A DNA stretch of 31,483 nt from an uncultured Hungatella sp. (GTDB taxonomy: Bacteria; Bacillota; Clostridia; Lachnospirales; Lachnospiraceae), in NCBI GenBank assembly GCA_910585645.1, contig CAJUFP010000051.1:1-31483 (forward strand). The letters run 5' to 3'. The first letter of the stretch is position 1; every line of letters starts with the position of its first letter. Made by a program: the position numbers and the translations under genes. Positions 23,046 through 31,422 of this stretch are shown one piece after another. The notes beneath the pieces are model-generated. The model made no database searches. It was not told the origin of the DNA and saw only the letters and a list, made by a program, of their open reading frames with translations.

Positions 23046-24077
23046 CTATTTTTGTTTACCAGATGCGAAATTTACGGCATACTCAATGGCGTTTAGCAGG
23101 CTTAACTCATTGGCCTTTCCTGTGCCTGCCTGGTCAAAAGCCGTGCCGTGGTCCACACTGGTCCGGATGATGGGCAGTCCCAGGGTAATGTTCACCCCTT
23201 CCACCGCGTCCCATTTCTTCTCCTCCTGGTTGTACACAAAGCCTACGACCTTCAGAGGGATATGGCCCTGGTCGTGGTACATGGCCACCACCATATCGTA
23301 CCATCCCCCTCTTGCCTTGGAAAATACGGTGTCAGCGGGAATGGGGCCGTCGGCCATGATCCCCTCCTTAACCGCCTCCTCCACAGCCGGGATGATCTCC
23401 TGGATCTCCTCCCTGCCAAACAGCCCGTTTTCCCCGCAGTGGGGATTTAGACCGGCCACGCCGATCCTGGGCTTTTCCATCCCCATATCTATGCATGCCT
23501 GGTGGGCGATGCGGATCACCTCAAGGACCCGCTCTCTTTTCACCCGGTCGCAGGCCTCCCTTAAAGATACATGGGTGGAGACGTGGACCACCCGCAGGTT
23601 CTTATGGGCCAGCATCATGGTATACTTGCTTGTCCCCGTAAATTCCGCGTAGATCTCCGTATGTCCCGAATAGTGGCGGCCCGCCAGATTGATGGCCTCC
23701 TTGTTCAGGGCGTTTGTCACCGTGGCGTCCACCTGTCCGGCCATGGCCAACTCTATGACTTTTTTCACATACTGAAAGGCAGCCTCCCCTGCCATGGCGG
23801 ACACTTTTCCGATCTCCAGCTTATCCGCGTCCACCACCTTCATGTCAAGTACGTCAATGGTACCGGGAACATAAAGCCCCTCTGCCGGATTCTGAACGGC
23901 GTGGATCTTTATATCCAGCCTTCCTGCCGTCCGGGCGGCGTTCCTTAAAATATCCGCGTCTCCCACCACCAGGGGACAACACGTTTCATAAACCGGGTGG
24001 TCTGCCAGAGCCTTTACGGTGATCTCCGGCCCGATCCCAGCCGGGTCCCCAAGAGTGATGCCAATTAAAGGTTTCAT
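23046..24077 (-). CDS. pdxA2: PdxA2-type dehydrogenase (D-threonate/D-erythronate 4-phosphate)
   Basis: The 343-residue PdxA-family NAD-dependent enzyme has GITLGDPAGIGPE at the start and the metal-binding histidines His169 (STHVSL), His213 (NPHCGE) and His268 (YHDQGH), matching those of PdxA. In pyridoxine synthesis PdxA oxidises 4-phosphohydroxythreonine. When encoded beside a DUF1537 kinase, the paralogue PdxA2 oxidises and decarboxylates D-threonate- or D-erythronate-4-phosphate to DHAP. That kinase is encoded two genes upstream in this operon, so the catabolic role is much the likelier. The stereochemistry of the substrate cannot be read from sequence. Confidence 0.88.
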   Translation of the reverse strand: MKPLIGITLGDPAGIGPEITVKALADHPVYETCCPLVVGDADILRNAARTAGRLDIKIHAVQNPAEGLYVPGTIDVLDMKVVDADKLEIGKVSAMAGEAAFQYVKKVIELAMAGQVDATVTNALNKEAINLAGRHYSGHTEIYAEFTGTSKYTMMLAHKNLRVVHVSTHVSLREACDRVKRERVLEVIRIAHQACIDMGMEKPRIGVAGLNPHCGENGLFGREEIQEIIPAVEEAVKEGIMADGPIPADTVFSKARGGWYDMVVAMYHDQGHIPLKVVGFVYNQEEKKWDAVEGVNITLGLPIIRTSVDHGTAFDQAGTGKANELSLLNAIEYAVNFASGKQK

Positions 24078-24092
24078 TATTCTTCTTCCTTT

Positions 24093-24989
24093 CTACTCAA
24101 GTCCAAGTTCCCGGTTCTCATCCAGCACCTTCCGAATAGCCTCAATGCCCTTAGGCGGGATCCTGTTAAAAGGCGCCCGGCAGTTTCCTACCGGATATCC
24201 CAACATGGCTACCGCCGTCTTTACGATGGTGTTGGGATTGCCGTACTGAAAACAGTCCCTGAAGGACCGGATAGAATCCTGGGCTTTTCTCGCGCCCTCA
24301 AGGTCCCCTGCCATAAACTTCTCATAGATCGAGGCCATGGTCTTTGGGTACACGTTGGCGCATCCGGCTATGCCGCCGCTGCCTCCCGCCAGCAGATTCC
24401 AGTAGATCAGGGAGTCATTGCCCGACAGCACGGCGAAATCTTCCAGATCCCTGGTCTTCTCGATGTACTGCAGCATGTTGTCAAAATTTCCGCTGGAATC
24501 CTTGGCGCCCACGATATTGTCTACTTTTGACAAGCGCCGCACCAGGGCCGGGGACAGGCTGTTGCCGGTTCTTGCCGGGATGTTGTACAGCACTACCGGG
24601 ATCTTTACCGCCTTTGCCACCGCGCGGTAATGGTCGTACAGCTCCTCGTCCGACGCCTTGGCAAACCAGGGGGTGATCACTGACAGCACGTCGGCCCCCA
24701 AAGACTCTGCCATCCTGGATATGCGGATGGTATCCTTGGTCCCCACACATCCGCTTCCCGCGTACACAGGGACTCTGCCTCTGTTCTCCTCAATGACAAC
24801 AGACAAAACCCGCTCTTTCTCTTTCTCGCTTAAGATGTAGCTTTCCCCGTTTGTGCCAAAGGGAAACAGTCCGTGGACTCCCGCGCCGATCATCCGGTTT
24901 ACCTGATTGCGCAGCTCCTCCTCATTGATCGACTCATCCTCATTCATGGGGGTGATGATGGGAGGGATAATACCTTTTAAGACACTCAT
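24093..24989 (-). CDS. DHDPS/N-acetylneuraminate-lyase family aldolase
   Basis: The 298-residue (beta/alpha)8 class I aldolase has Schiff-base Lys163 in GAKDSSGN, Tyr135 in VLYNIPARTG and FGTNGES at 44-50 in the pyruvate carboxylate loop. The family includes dihydrodipicolinate synthase, N-acetylneuraminate lyase and 2-keto-3-deoxy sugar acid aldolases. Its place in a catabolic operon with a transporter argues against lysine biosynthesis and for cleavage of a 2-keto-3-deoxy acid to pyruvate plus an aldehyde. Gaps are 18 bases after the fusion gene and 15 before pdxA2. AAAGGAG lies 6 bases before the ATG. Confidence 0.88.
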   Translation of the reverse strand: MSVLKGIIPPIITPMNEDESINEEELRNQVNRMIGAGVHGLFPFGTNGESYILSEKEKERVLSVVIEENRGRVPVYAGSGCVGTKDTIRISRMAESLGADVLSVITPWFAKASDEELYDHYRAVAKAVKIPVVLYNIPARTGNSLSPALVRRLSKVDNIVGAKDSSGNFDNMLQYIEKTRDLEDFAVLSGNDSLIYWNLLAGGSGGIAGCANVYPKTMASIYEKFMAGDLEGARKAQDSIRSFRDCFQYGNPNTIVKTAVAMLGYPVGNCRAPFNRIPPKGIEAIRKVLDENRELGLE

Positions 24990-25007
24990 TATGTTCTCCT
25001 TTCTCGG

Positions 25008-27563
25008 TTAACCCATGATCTCCAGATACAGGCTCCGGGCATCCTCATAAGAGATCTCTCTCCTGTTATTGTCAAGGAGCCTTTTTACATCCAGCCCTGC
25101 AGCCACCAGATCCTCCAGATCTTCCTTTCCCACGCCGAACTCTGACAGGGACGAAGGGATCTCAAGCCGCCGGATGATACCTTCCATCAGATCCAGCAGC
25201 TTATCCGCCTTCTCCTCCAGAGTAAGCGACCCGGGTTCCGCCCCAAATCCCGGCTGCTCTGCCACAGCGTCGTAAAGCTCTGCCAGCTCTTTTGCGCAGG
25301 CAGGTTTGTTAAACCGCATCACCGGAAGCAGCAGCATGGCGTTGGACACGCCATGGGGGATGTGGTACGTCCCTCCCAGAGGATAGGACAGGGCGTGAAC
25401 CGCCGTAGTCCCCGACGAGGAGATGGCCACCCCCGCGTAGAACGCGCCTGTAAGCATATTGGTCTTTGCCTCCAGCGCCTCCGGGTTCTCGCAGGCTTCC
25501 AGGATATTGCCAAAGATCAGCCTGGCCGCCTCCTTAGCAAACAGATTGCTAAAGGGGTTTGCCTTGTTGGAGGTATAGCACTCTACCGCGTGGGCCATGG
25601 CGTCGATCCCTGTGGACGCTCCGATCTTCTTTGGAAGGTTTCTGATCAGGCTTCCGTCCAGGATCACAAAGTCCGGAATCATGGCCCGGTTTACGATCCC
25701 CACCTTCAGTTTCTTCTCCGGCACCGCCACAATGCTGTTCATGGTAGCCTCCGAGCCTGTGCCCCCGGTGGTGGGGATCATCAGTGTGGCAACCGTCTTC
25801 TTTCCAAGGCCCGGATCATCCAAAAGTTCCCGGACCGTCGGGGAACCTGACGCCGCGATGGAAGCCAGCTTTGCCACATCCATCACGCTTCCGCCGCCGA
25901 TGGCGACGATCAGATCCCCTCCTGCCCTGCGAAATTCGTCAATCACAGCCTGAGCCTGGTCGCAGTCAGGCTCTGCCGGAAGGTTTCCGATCACATGGAC
26001 ATCCGCGCCGGCCTCCTTTAAATCGTTTACAGGAATGGTCAAAAGCCCTGCCTGCTCCACCCCTTTATCCGTAAATACCACGGCTTTCTTAAATCTTCCC
26101 CGGGCAATCTCCTTGATCCTGTCTAATGCCCCCATGCCGCTGTACACCGTCCCCGGCATGGCAAGAGAATATTGTTCCAGCATGTTCCTCTCCTCCTGAT
26201 ATCCTGTTTTTGACCAGCCTTTTACCAGCTGCTCCACTTCCATTAAAAGCTGCGGTTCTCCAAATCCCCCTGATTTTGAGATGATCCACTGTCCTTTCCC
26301 TGCCACGTTTGCGGATGAAAGAACGGTCCCCTGGTCCAGCTCCCTGTAAATGGTGATCTCCCCGCAGCCTGTCTCTGCCATAAAGCTGGCCAGAGTGTCG
26401 CCGCCGATGATCATGAACGTGGATTCCAGCCCCATGTTCAGCAGAAATTTTAAGATCCTGCCCAGATTCCTTGAGATCGTGATCCTGGCCTGCTCCAGGG
26501 GAATGGCGTGTTTTTTCCTGAACTCCTCCACCTGCTCCATGTGGGAGATCCCAGTTTCTATAATGCAGGTAACCCCTGCCTCACAGTCCGCTTTCACGCC
26601 GCCAAGCCACGCCTTCCCCTCCTCTGACTGCAGAAAGTCTTTGGAAAACTGCTGACCCGGGGTCAACGTGATCCGCTTCATCCCGTTTTTCTCCGCGTAC
26701 TCAATCTGCCCTCTTGTAATCTCATTGATACTTCCGCAGATGATCAGCAGCCGGTTCCGAATGAGAGGCGTCTCCCCCGCCATCCCGATACCGGAATCCT
26801 CCGAAACTTCTGAAACCGGTTTCCCGCTCTCCCCATGAAATGTTTGCGGCCGGGCCTTCTCGTTTTCCAGTTTCAGAAAATCCCCCACCACAGAGGCAAA
26901 CCCGGCGCAGCCGGCCATGACGCCTAATCCGTCCCGGCCCATGAGATCTTCCATGATCTTTTCCATATGCTCCTGGCTGGACGCGTCAAAAATACCGATC
27001 TCCCTGTCCTTTCCTCTTTCATAGGGACCGCTTTCCCCATACAGCACAGTCTTTACCGGCACCTGGCCAAACAGATCCTCCACCTTAGCGGACAAAACCG
27101 GCTCAAATGGGTCCCGCCCAAAGGCGCTTTCGTGGATAGGAACCCCCTCAACATAATGGATCCCTCTTACGGTTATCCGATCCATGGCGGGAAATGCCGG
27201 AATAAAGGTAAGGTACTGTTCCCCGCTGGCCATGAGGGCGGCTTCCAGCTCTTTCCCGATGTTTCCCCGCAGCCCGGAATCCGTCTTTTTATATATGTAG
27301 GGAATCCCCGCCTCCTTTGCGGCATTTACCAGGTTCCAGACCTTCTGATACGCCTCCCCGCCGTCCAGATGCCTGGTCCGGGCGTCAACCACCAGCACTT
27401 GGATCCGGGGATTGGCCTGCATCTCCTTTAAGGTCTCGCTCCACATACGCCTGTCCTCCGGAACCTGGTTAAGCACCTTTGTAGCCAGCCCTTTCCCCGC
27501 GAACCGGGCCCCCGTATCAAGAGCCCCGGTAAAATCATCGGAAATCACAAGAAGTTTTATCAT
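25008..27563 (-). CDS. Fusion: four-carbon acid sugar kinase (DUF1537) + iron-type alcohol dehydrogenase
   Basis: The 851-residue protein joins two complete enzymes. Residues 1-460 are a DUF1537 four-carbon acid sugar kinase: VISDDFTGALDTG, KKTDSGLRGNIG, then a nucleotide-binding half with IIGGDTLASF and ISKSGGFGEP. It phosphorylates threonate or erythronate-like acids. Residues 461-851 are an iron-containing (group III) alcohol dehydrogenase with NAD site GGGSVMDVAK (556-565), PTTGGTGSE and metal ligands Asp654, His658, His723 and His737. No linker separates them. At Met461 (26183) the DNA has AGGAGG 8 bases upstream (26192-26197), so the dehydrogenase may also be made on its own. The two were probably adjacent genes that lost the intervening stop. 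This is the first gene of the operon. Confidence 0.88.
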   Translation of the reverse strand: MIKLLVISDDFTGALDTGARFAGKGLATKVLNQVPEDRRMWSETLKEMQANPRIQVLVVDARTRHLDGGEAYQKVWNLVNAAKEAGIPYIYKKTDSGLRGNIGKELEAALMASGEQYLTFIPAFPAMDRITVRGIHYVEGVPIHESAFGRDPFEPVLSAKVEDLFGQVPVKTVLYGESGPYERGKDREIGIFDASSQEHMEKIMEDLMGRDGLGVMAGCAGFASVVGDFLKLENEKARPQTFHGESGKPVSEVSEDSGIGMAGETPLIRNRLLIICGSINEITRGQIEYAEKNGMKRITLTPGQQFSKDFLQSEEGKAWLGGVKADCEAGVTCIIETGISHMEQVEEFRKKHAIPLEQARITISRNLGRILKFLLNMGLESTFMIIGGDTLASFMAETGCGEITIYRELDQGTVLSSANVAGKGQWIISKSGGFGEPQLLMEVEQLVKGWSKTGYQEERNMLEQYSLAMPGTVYSGMGALDRIKEIARGRFKKAVVFTDKGVEQAGLLTIPVNDLKEAGADVHVIGNLPAEPDCDQAQAVIDEFRRAGGDLIVAIGGGSVMDVAKLASIAASGSPTVRELLDDPGLGKKTVATLMIPTTGGTGSEATMNSIVAVPEKKLKVGIVNRAMIPDFVILDGSLIRNLPKKIGASTGIDAMAHAVECYTSNKANPFSNLFAKEAARLIFGNILEACENPEALEAKTNMLTGAFYAGVAISSSGTTAVHALSYPLGGTYHIPHGVSNAMLLLPVMRFNKPACAKELAELYDAVAEQPGFGAEPGSLTLEEKADKLLDLMEGIIRRLEIPSSLSEFGVGKEDLEDLVAAGLDVKRLLDNNRREISYEDARSLYLEIMG

Positions 27564-27641
27564 GTTCTCCTATCACCTCCCTTTGTTTCATTTATAAACA
27601 GTTGGTTCCAAGTCTTTTTCCTTGTCCCTTTTGTTTGTTTA

Positions 27642-27670
27642 ATAATACCAATTATCCTTCCATTATTCAA
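27642..27670 (-). promoter_or_regulatory. Promoter of the seven-gene acid-sugar operon
   Basis: On the minus strand TTGAAT (27670-27665), a 17-base spacer and TATTAT (27647-27642) lie about 79 bases before the fusion gene. No sigma-54 -24/-12 element (TGGCAC-N5-TTGC) is visible, which agrees with a sigma-A promoter and the GAFTGA-less activator next door. Confidence 0.6.
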
Positions 27671-27729
27671 GAATTATTTCCCTATTTTTTTCTAATTTGC
27701 TGTCTTAATTTGAAACATTAATATTTTTC

Positions 27730-27758
27730 TTGTAATTTTATGGATATTGTGATATATT
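27730..27758 (+). promoter_or_regulatory. Promoter of the PrpR-N/Fis regulator gene
   Basis: TTGTAA (27730-27735), 17 bases and TATATT (27753-27758), with an extended TG two bases before the -10, lie 42 bases before the start codon at 27801. Confidence 0.55.
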
Positions 27759-27765
27759 TGTTTTA

Positions 27766-27782
27766 AATAGAAACATTCTATT
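27766..27782 (+). promoter_or_regulatory. Palindrome at the regulator transcription start
   Basis: AATAGAA-ACA-TTCTATT is a perfect 7-bp inverted repeat placed 8 bases after the -10. It probably covers +1, fitting an autorepression site for the Fis-type regulator. The GAAACATT half also occurs at 27712-27719. Confidence 0.4.
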
Positions 27783-27800
27783 GGAAAGGCAGGACTTTCT

Positions 27801-29573
27801 ATGGAGAAAAAAACCAAGGTACTTGGGATCGCTCCCTATGAAGGCATGAAGACCCTGATGACGCGGCTGGCAGGGCAGCGGCAAGACATTGACCTGACGG
27901 TCTATGTAGGCGATCTGGAGACCGGGGCCGAGATCGCCTCCAGGCATTCTTTTCAGGATTATGATGTCATCCTGTCCCGGGGCGGCACGGCTGAGATGAT
28001 ATCCCGCATTTCCCCCATCCCGGTGGTGGAGATCCAGCTGTCTGCCTACGACATTCTCCGGGCCATCAAGCTGGCAGAGAACTATAATGACCGCTACGCC
28101 ATCGTAGGATTTCCGGGCATCACCAAAAACGCCCATTTTCTCTGCGACCTTCTGGAGTATGATATTGACATCTACACCATCCGCGACCCGGATGAGGTGG
28201 TTCACGTTCTGACCGGCCTTACTGCCAAGGGCTACCGGATGGTCCTGTGCGATGTGGTCACCAACTCCCAGGCCCAGAGGCTGGGTATGCGCTCCATCCT
28301 CTTCACCTCCGGGTCCGAGAGCATTGAGGCAGCCTTTGACCAGGCAGTCAAGACCGCCGGAACCTACGAGGCCCTTATATCCAAGTCGGAATTTTTCCGG
28401 ACCCTGCTGGAGGACCACCCTTACTATATGTTTGTGTACACGGAAAAAGGGGAACTGATCTACACCTCCAAAGAGCACAATTTTTCGCCTTCTGTCACCA
28501 CTGCCATGCAAAATTATGTGTCGGAGATCCTGACTGAGAACAGCAAGAAGTTTTACAGAGATGAGGGAAACCTTCTGGTGGCCATACGGGGCGTGCGAAA
28601 GCTGGTGTACCGCCAGACCTATGTGGTCTACTATGTCAGCACAAGAAGAGTCCCTCTGACCCTCATCAAAAACGGGGTCCGCTATATTGACAAGAGCCAG
28701 GCCATGGAGCAGTTCTATTCCAGTTTCTACGGCCTGACCAACCCTTCCGGCGTCCACGCTCCCTACTTAGAGCAGATGAACCAGACCGGAGCCCCGGTAA
28801 TGCTTCTGGGGGAGGACGGCACGGGAAAGGAGGAGATGGCGGCCTTTCTCTACTGTCAGAGCCGTTTCCAGAATAAGCCCATGGTCATCATTGACTGCTC
28901 CCGCGTCACAGACCGGGGCTGGCAGTTCCTCACCGAACACTCCAACTCCCCCTTCAGCGACACGGACACCACCATCTACATCCGGGAAATCGAGTTTCTC
29001 TCTGACCGCCAGTTTAAGGAGCTGTTTTCCATTATCCGGGACCTGAACCTGCACATACGCAACCACATGATCTTTTCCTGCACCACCAGGGAGACTGAGG
29101 ACATAAACGAAAACGCCAAACTGCTTATGAACCACTTTAACTGTCTGTCCCTGACCCTTCCCCCTCTGCGGGCCAACCGGGAGGAGATCCCGGACCTGGC
29201 CAATGTGTACATCAGCAATCTGAACATGCAGCTTGCCAGGGAGATTATAGGCCTGGAACCGGAGGCAGCGTCCCTCTTGAAAGAATACGGCTGGCCTGGC
29301 AATTACAATCAGTTTAAGCGCATTATGACCGAACTGTTTGCCATCACCGATTCTTCCTATATAAAAGGGGCCTCTGTGTCCAGGCTGCTGACCCGGGAAC
29401 AGCCGGCCGCGGTTTCCCCGGAGGCCCCAGCCTTTGACCTGAACCGTACTCTGGAGGAGATCAACCTGGATATTGCCCGCCGTGTCCTCGCGGAGGAAAA
29501 AGGCAACCAGAGCCGGGCTGCCAGGCGGCTGGGCATCGGAAGGACTACGTTGTGGAGGATGCTGCAGAGCTGA
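27801..29573 (+). CDS. PrpR-N / degenerate AAA+ / Fis-type regulator lacking the GAFTGA loop
   Basis: The 590-residue regulator has a PrpR_N effector domain at 1-180 (SRGGTAEMI at 59-67, VEIQLSAYDIL), a PAS-like segment at about 195-290, a reduced AAA+ domain at about 315-520 and a Fis helix-turn-helix at the C-terminus (NQSRAARRLGIGRTTLWRML). Walker A is present but altered (GEDGTGKE, 337-344). Walker B is degenerate (TIYIREIEFL) and the GAFTGA loop that contacts sigma-54 is absent, the stretch before Walker B being shortened. It should therefore act on ordinary sigma-A promoters, as TyrR does. It is divergent from the acid-sugar operon, which it most likely controls in response to a sugar acid. 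GGAAAGG lies 10 bases before the ATG. Confidence 0.85.
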   Translation: MEKKTKVLGIAPYEGMKTLMTRLAGQRQDIDLTVYVGDLETGAEIASRHSFQDYDVILSRGGTAEMISRISPIPVVEIQLSAYDILRAIKLAENYNDRYAIVGFPGITKNAHFLCDLLEYDIDIYTIRDPDEVVHVLTGLTAKGYRMVLCDVVTNSQAQRLGMRSILFTSGSESIEAAFDQAVKTAGTYEALISKSEFFRTLLEDHPYYMFVYTEKGELIYTSKEHNFSPSVTTAMQNYVSEILTENSKKFYRDEGNLLVAIRGVRKLVYRQTYVVYYVSTRRVPLTLIKNGVRYIDKSQAMEQFYSSFYGLTNPSGVHAPYLEQMNQTGAPVMLLGEDGTGKEEMAAFLYCQSRFQNKPMVIIDCSRVTDRGWQFLTEHSNSPFSDTDTTIYIREIEFLSDRQFKELFSIIRDLNLHIRNHMIFSCTTRETEDINENAKLLMNHFNCLSLTLPPLRANREEIPDLANVYISNLNMQLAREIIGLEPEAASLLKEYGWPGNYNQFKRIMTELFAITDSSYIKGASVSRLLTREQPAAVSPEAPAFDLNRTLEEINLDIARRVLAEEKGNQSRAARRLGIGRTTLWRMLQS

Positions 29574-29660
29574 ACAAGAAACGAAACCGCGCCGTTAGGT
29601 ATGAGAAACCACCTGGCTGCGCATGATAAATCTATGAACATACTTACAAGGAGAAAACAT

Positions 29661-30638
29661 ATGCTGATCCCTATTTTATTGTTCGCTGTCGGTCTCATCT
29701 GTCTCATTAAAGGCGGAGACTGGTTCGTGGATGGCTCCACGGGAATCGCCCGCAGATTCCATCTGCCGGAACTGCTGATCGGCGCCACCATTGTGTCCAT
29801 CGGCACCACCCTGCCGGAGGTTATGGTCTCCACCACCTCGGCCCTGACCGGCCACAGCGAGATCGCCTACGGCAATGCCATTGGCTCCATTATCTGCAAC
29901 ACGGCCCTCATCGCGGCCATCACCATCACTGTGAAGCCGGGCCCGGTAAACAAAAAAACCCTGCGGACCCCGGTGCTGTTTTTCTTTGTCTCCGCCCTGC
30001 TCTACGCGGGAGTGGCTTACCTGGGCGGATTTTTCAGCCGCGCCATGGGTCTTGGGCTGCTGGCTATTTTCGCGGCTTACATGGCAGTCACCATTGTTCA
30101 GATGAAACGGGGTCCTTCAACAGAGGAGGACGGTCAGGACCAGGAGGAAGAGGAGGAAACAAACCGGTCCCTGGGTAATAACATCGTCCTCTTGGTCATC
30201 GGCGCGGCCCTGATCGCCGTAGGGGCCAACCTTTTAGTGGACAACGGAACCCTGATCGCCCAGGCCCTTGGCGTGCCGGAGTCTGTCATCGCCCTGACCT
30301 TTGTGGCCCTTGGCACCTCCCTTCCGGAGCTGGTAACTGCCATCACTTCCCTGCTAAAAGGCCATGGAGCCCTGTCCCTGGGCAATGTCATCGGGGCCAA
30401 CCTGTTTAACCTGGTGCTGGTCAACGGCGTGTCCGTCACCCTGGCTCCCTTTGCCGTGCCCCAAAGCTCCACCTTATTTGGATACAACGCGTCCCTGGTG
30501 CTGGAGATTCCCGTCATGTTTGGGGTCATGCTTCTCATGACCCTTCCGGCTCTTATCCGGGGCAGGCTTTTCAGAGCCCAGGGGATTGGGCTTCTGGCTG
30601 TCTATGGGGCGTTCTGTCTTGTTCAGTTTATGCTGTAA
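29661..30638 (+). CDS. Na+/Ca2+ exchanger family membrane protein, YrbG-like
   Basis: The 325-residue CaCA-family antiporter has about ten membrane helices and the two inverted alpha repeats: GTTLPEVMVSTTSA (48-61) with GNAIGS, and GTSLPELVTAITSL (218-231) with GNVIGANLFN. The two glutamates in TLPE/SLPE are the cation ligands. An acidic cytoplasmic linker (154-167) joins the halves. The ATG at 29661 is chosen over an in-frame upstream ATG (29601), because AAGGAG sits 7 bases before it and the protein then starts directly in the first helix. It lies 87 bases after the regulator gene without a clear promoter, so it may be co-transcribed. A link to acid-sugar catabolism is not evident. Confidence 0.9.
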   Translation: MLIPILLFAVGLICLIKGGDWFVDGSTGIARRFHLPELLIGATIVSIGTTLPEVMVSTTSALTGHSEIAYGNAIGSIICNTALIAAITITVKPGPVNKKTLRTPVLFFFVSALLYAGVAYLGGFFSRAMGLGLLAIFAAYMAVTIVQMKRGPSTEEDGQDQEEEEETNRSLGNNIVLLVIGAALIAVGANLLVDNGTLIAQALGVPESVIALTFVALGTSLPELVTAITSLLKGHGALSLGNVIGANLFNLVLVNGVSVTLAPFAVPQSSTLFGYNASLVLEIPVMFGVMLLMTLPALIRGRLFRAQGIGLLAVYGAFCLVQFML

Positions 30639-30650
30639 AACAAAAAGTCC

Positions 30651-30683
30651 GAATGACAGCCTGGGAATCCCCAGGCTGCATTC
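30651..30683. terminator. Terminator between the exchanger and toxin genes
   Basis: CAGCCTGGG (30657-30665) and CCCAGGCTG (30670-30678) pair around AATC, extended by GAATG/CATTC across one bulged A. On the minus strand TTTTT follows a few bases later, so it mainly ends the toxin-antitoxin transcript; it may also stop the exchanger transcript. Confidence 0.7.
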
Positions 30684-30689
30684 AGAACT

Positions 30690-31049
30690 CTATCCAAATT
30701 CGTCAAATATATCTTTGAAAATATCATCGCCATATTTCTCATACAGCCTTCCGGCTAAATCATAACAATCATTGTCATTTCTCTCTGAAATTACAACAAT
30801 ATTCATAACCTTTTTATCTATCACAAGCGTATAGACAACCCGGATTCCGATTCCCCGATATTTAATCTTAAAAAAACCTGTTAAATCATTCCCCCTCTTG
30901 TTTCCCAGAGGCTTCCCATACCCATCCGGGCTTGGCAGCGGCGCTTTGGAAACCTTAACAATCCCCGCCAAAACCTGCTTCCTTACATTTCCCTCAAGTT
31001 TGCGATAATCCTTCTTCGCTTCATCCGTTATACATATCTCCCAAACCAT
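30690..31049 (-). CDS. RelE/ParE-family toxin
   Basis: The 119-residue protein has the RelE/ParE fold pattern: an N-terminal strand, ITDEAKKDYRKLEGNVRKQVL helices, then a strand with RGIGIRVVYTLVIDKKVMNIVVISER. Toxins of this fold are mRNA interferases or gyrase poisons; which one applies here is not evident. The C-terminal acidic tail (about 93-119) is longer than in typical RelE. The start codon overlaps the antitoxin stop (TAATG), showing translational coupling. Confidence 0.85.
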   Translation of the reverse strand: MVWEICITDEAKKDYRKLEGNVRKQVLAGIVKVSKAPLPSPDGYGKPLGNKRGNDLTGFFKIKYRGIGIRVVYTLVIDKKVMNIVVISERNDNDCYDLAGRLYEKYGDDIFKDIFDEFG

Positions 31050-31399
31050 TATTCAAATTCCACACTTTCGGATAACGCCTCCAGTTCTTCCATAGAGTAT
31101 CCCTGTTCCTCCACAAAGTCTTTAAACGAAGATACCTGGCTGCCTTCCCTGCCTTGGGCAAGCTTTAACAATCTGATATTATCAATCCTCTCCAACAGTC
31201 TTTCCAATTTCCATATCTTTTCCTGATTTTCCCGGTATTCTTTTATGGATAACAATACTGCTGTAGGTTGATTATTCTTTAAAACGATGTATTCCTTGTT
31301 ATTTTGAGCCACATCATTAAAGATTTTTCCTGCTTTGCCTTGACTGAAATCAGAAATGGGAACCAGCCGTTCCGTTAAATCCAGCAACATTGAATTCAC
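31049..31399 (-). CDS. Antitoxin of the RelE/ParE pair (Phd/YefM-like)
   Basis: This 116-residue protein has an N-terminal Phd/YefM-like DNA-binding domain (VPISDFSQGKAGKIF, then VLKNNQPTAVLLSIKEY). A helical and acidic C-terminal part, ending SESVEFE, would bind and neutralise the toxin. The GTG at 31399 is chosen because GGAGGAG lies 5 bases upstream; the ATG three codons later would be 14 bases away. It is first in the operon, in the usual antitoxin-then-toxin order. Confidence 0.85.
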   Translation of the reverse strand: MNSMLLDLTERLVPISDFSQGKAGKIFNDVAQNNKEYIVLKNNQPTAVLLSIKEYRENQEKIWKLERLLERIDNIRLLKLAQGREGSQVSSFKDFVEEQGYSMEELEALSESVEFE

Positions 31400-31422
31400 G
31401 CTGTCTCCTCCTTTTTCTTTTG

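Noticed and set aside
27564..27800. Sigma-54 promoter for the acid-sugar operon
   Set aside because: No TGGCAC-N5-TTGC element is visible, and the regulator lacks GAFTGA; a sigma-A promoter fits.
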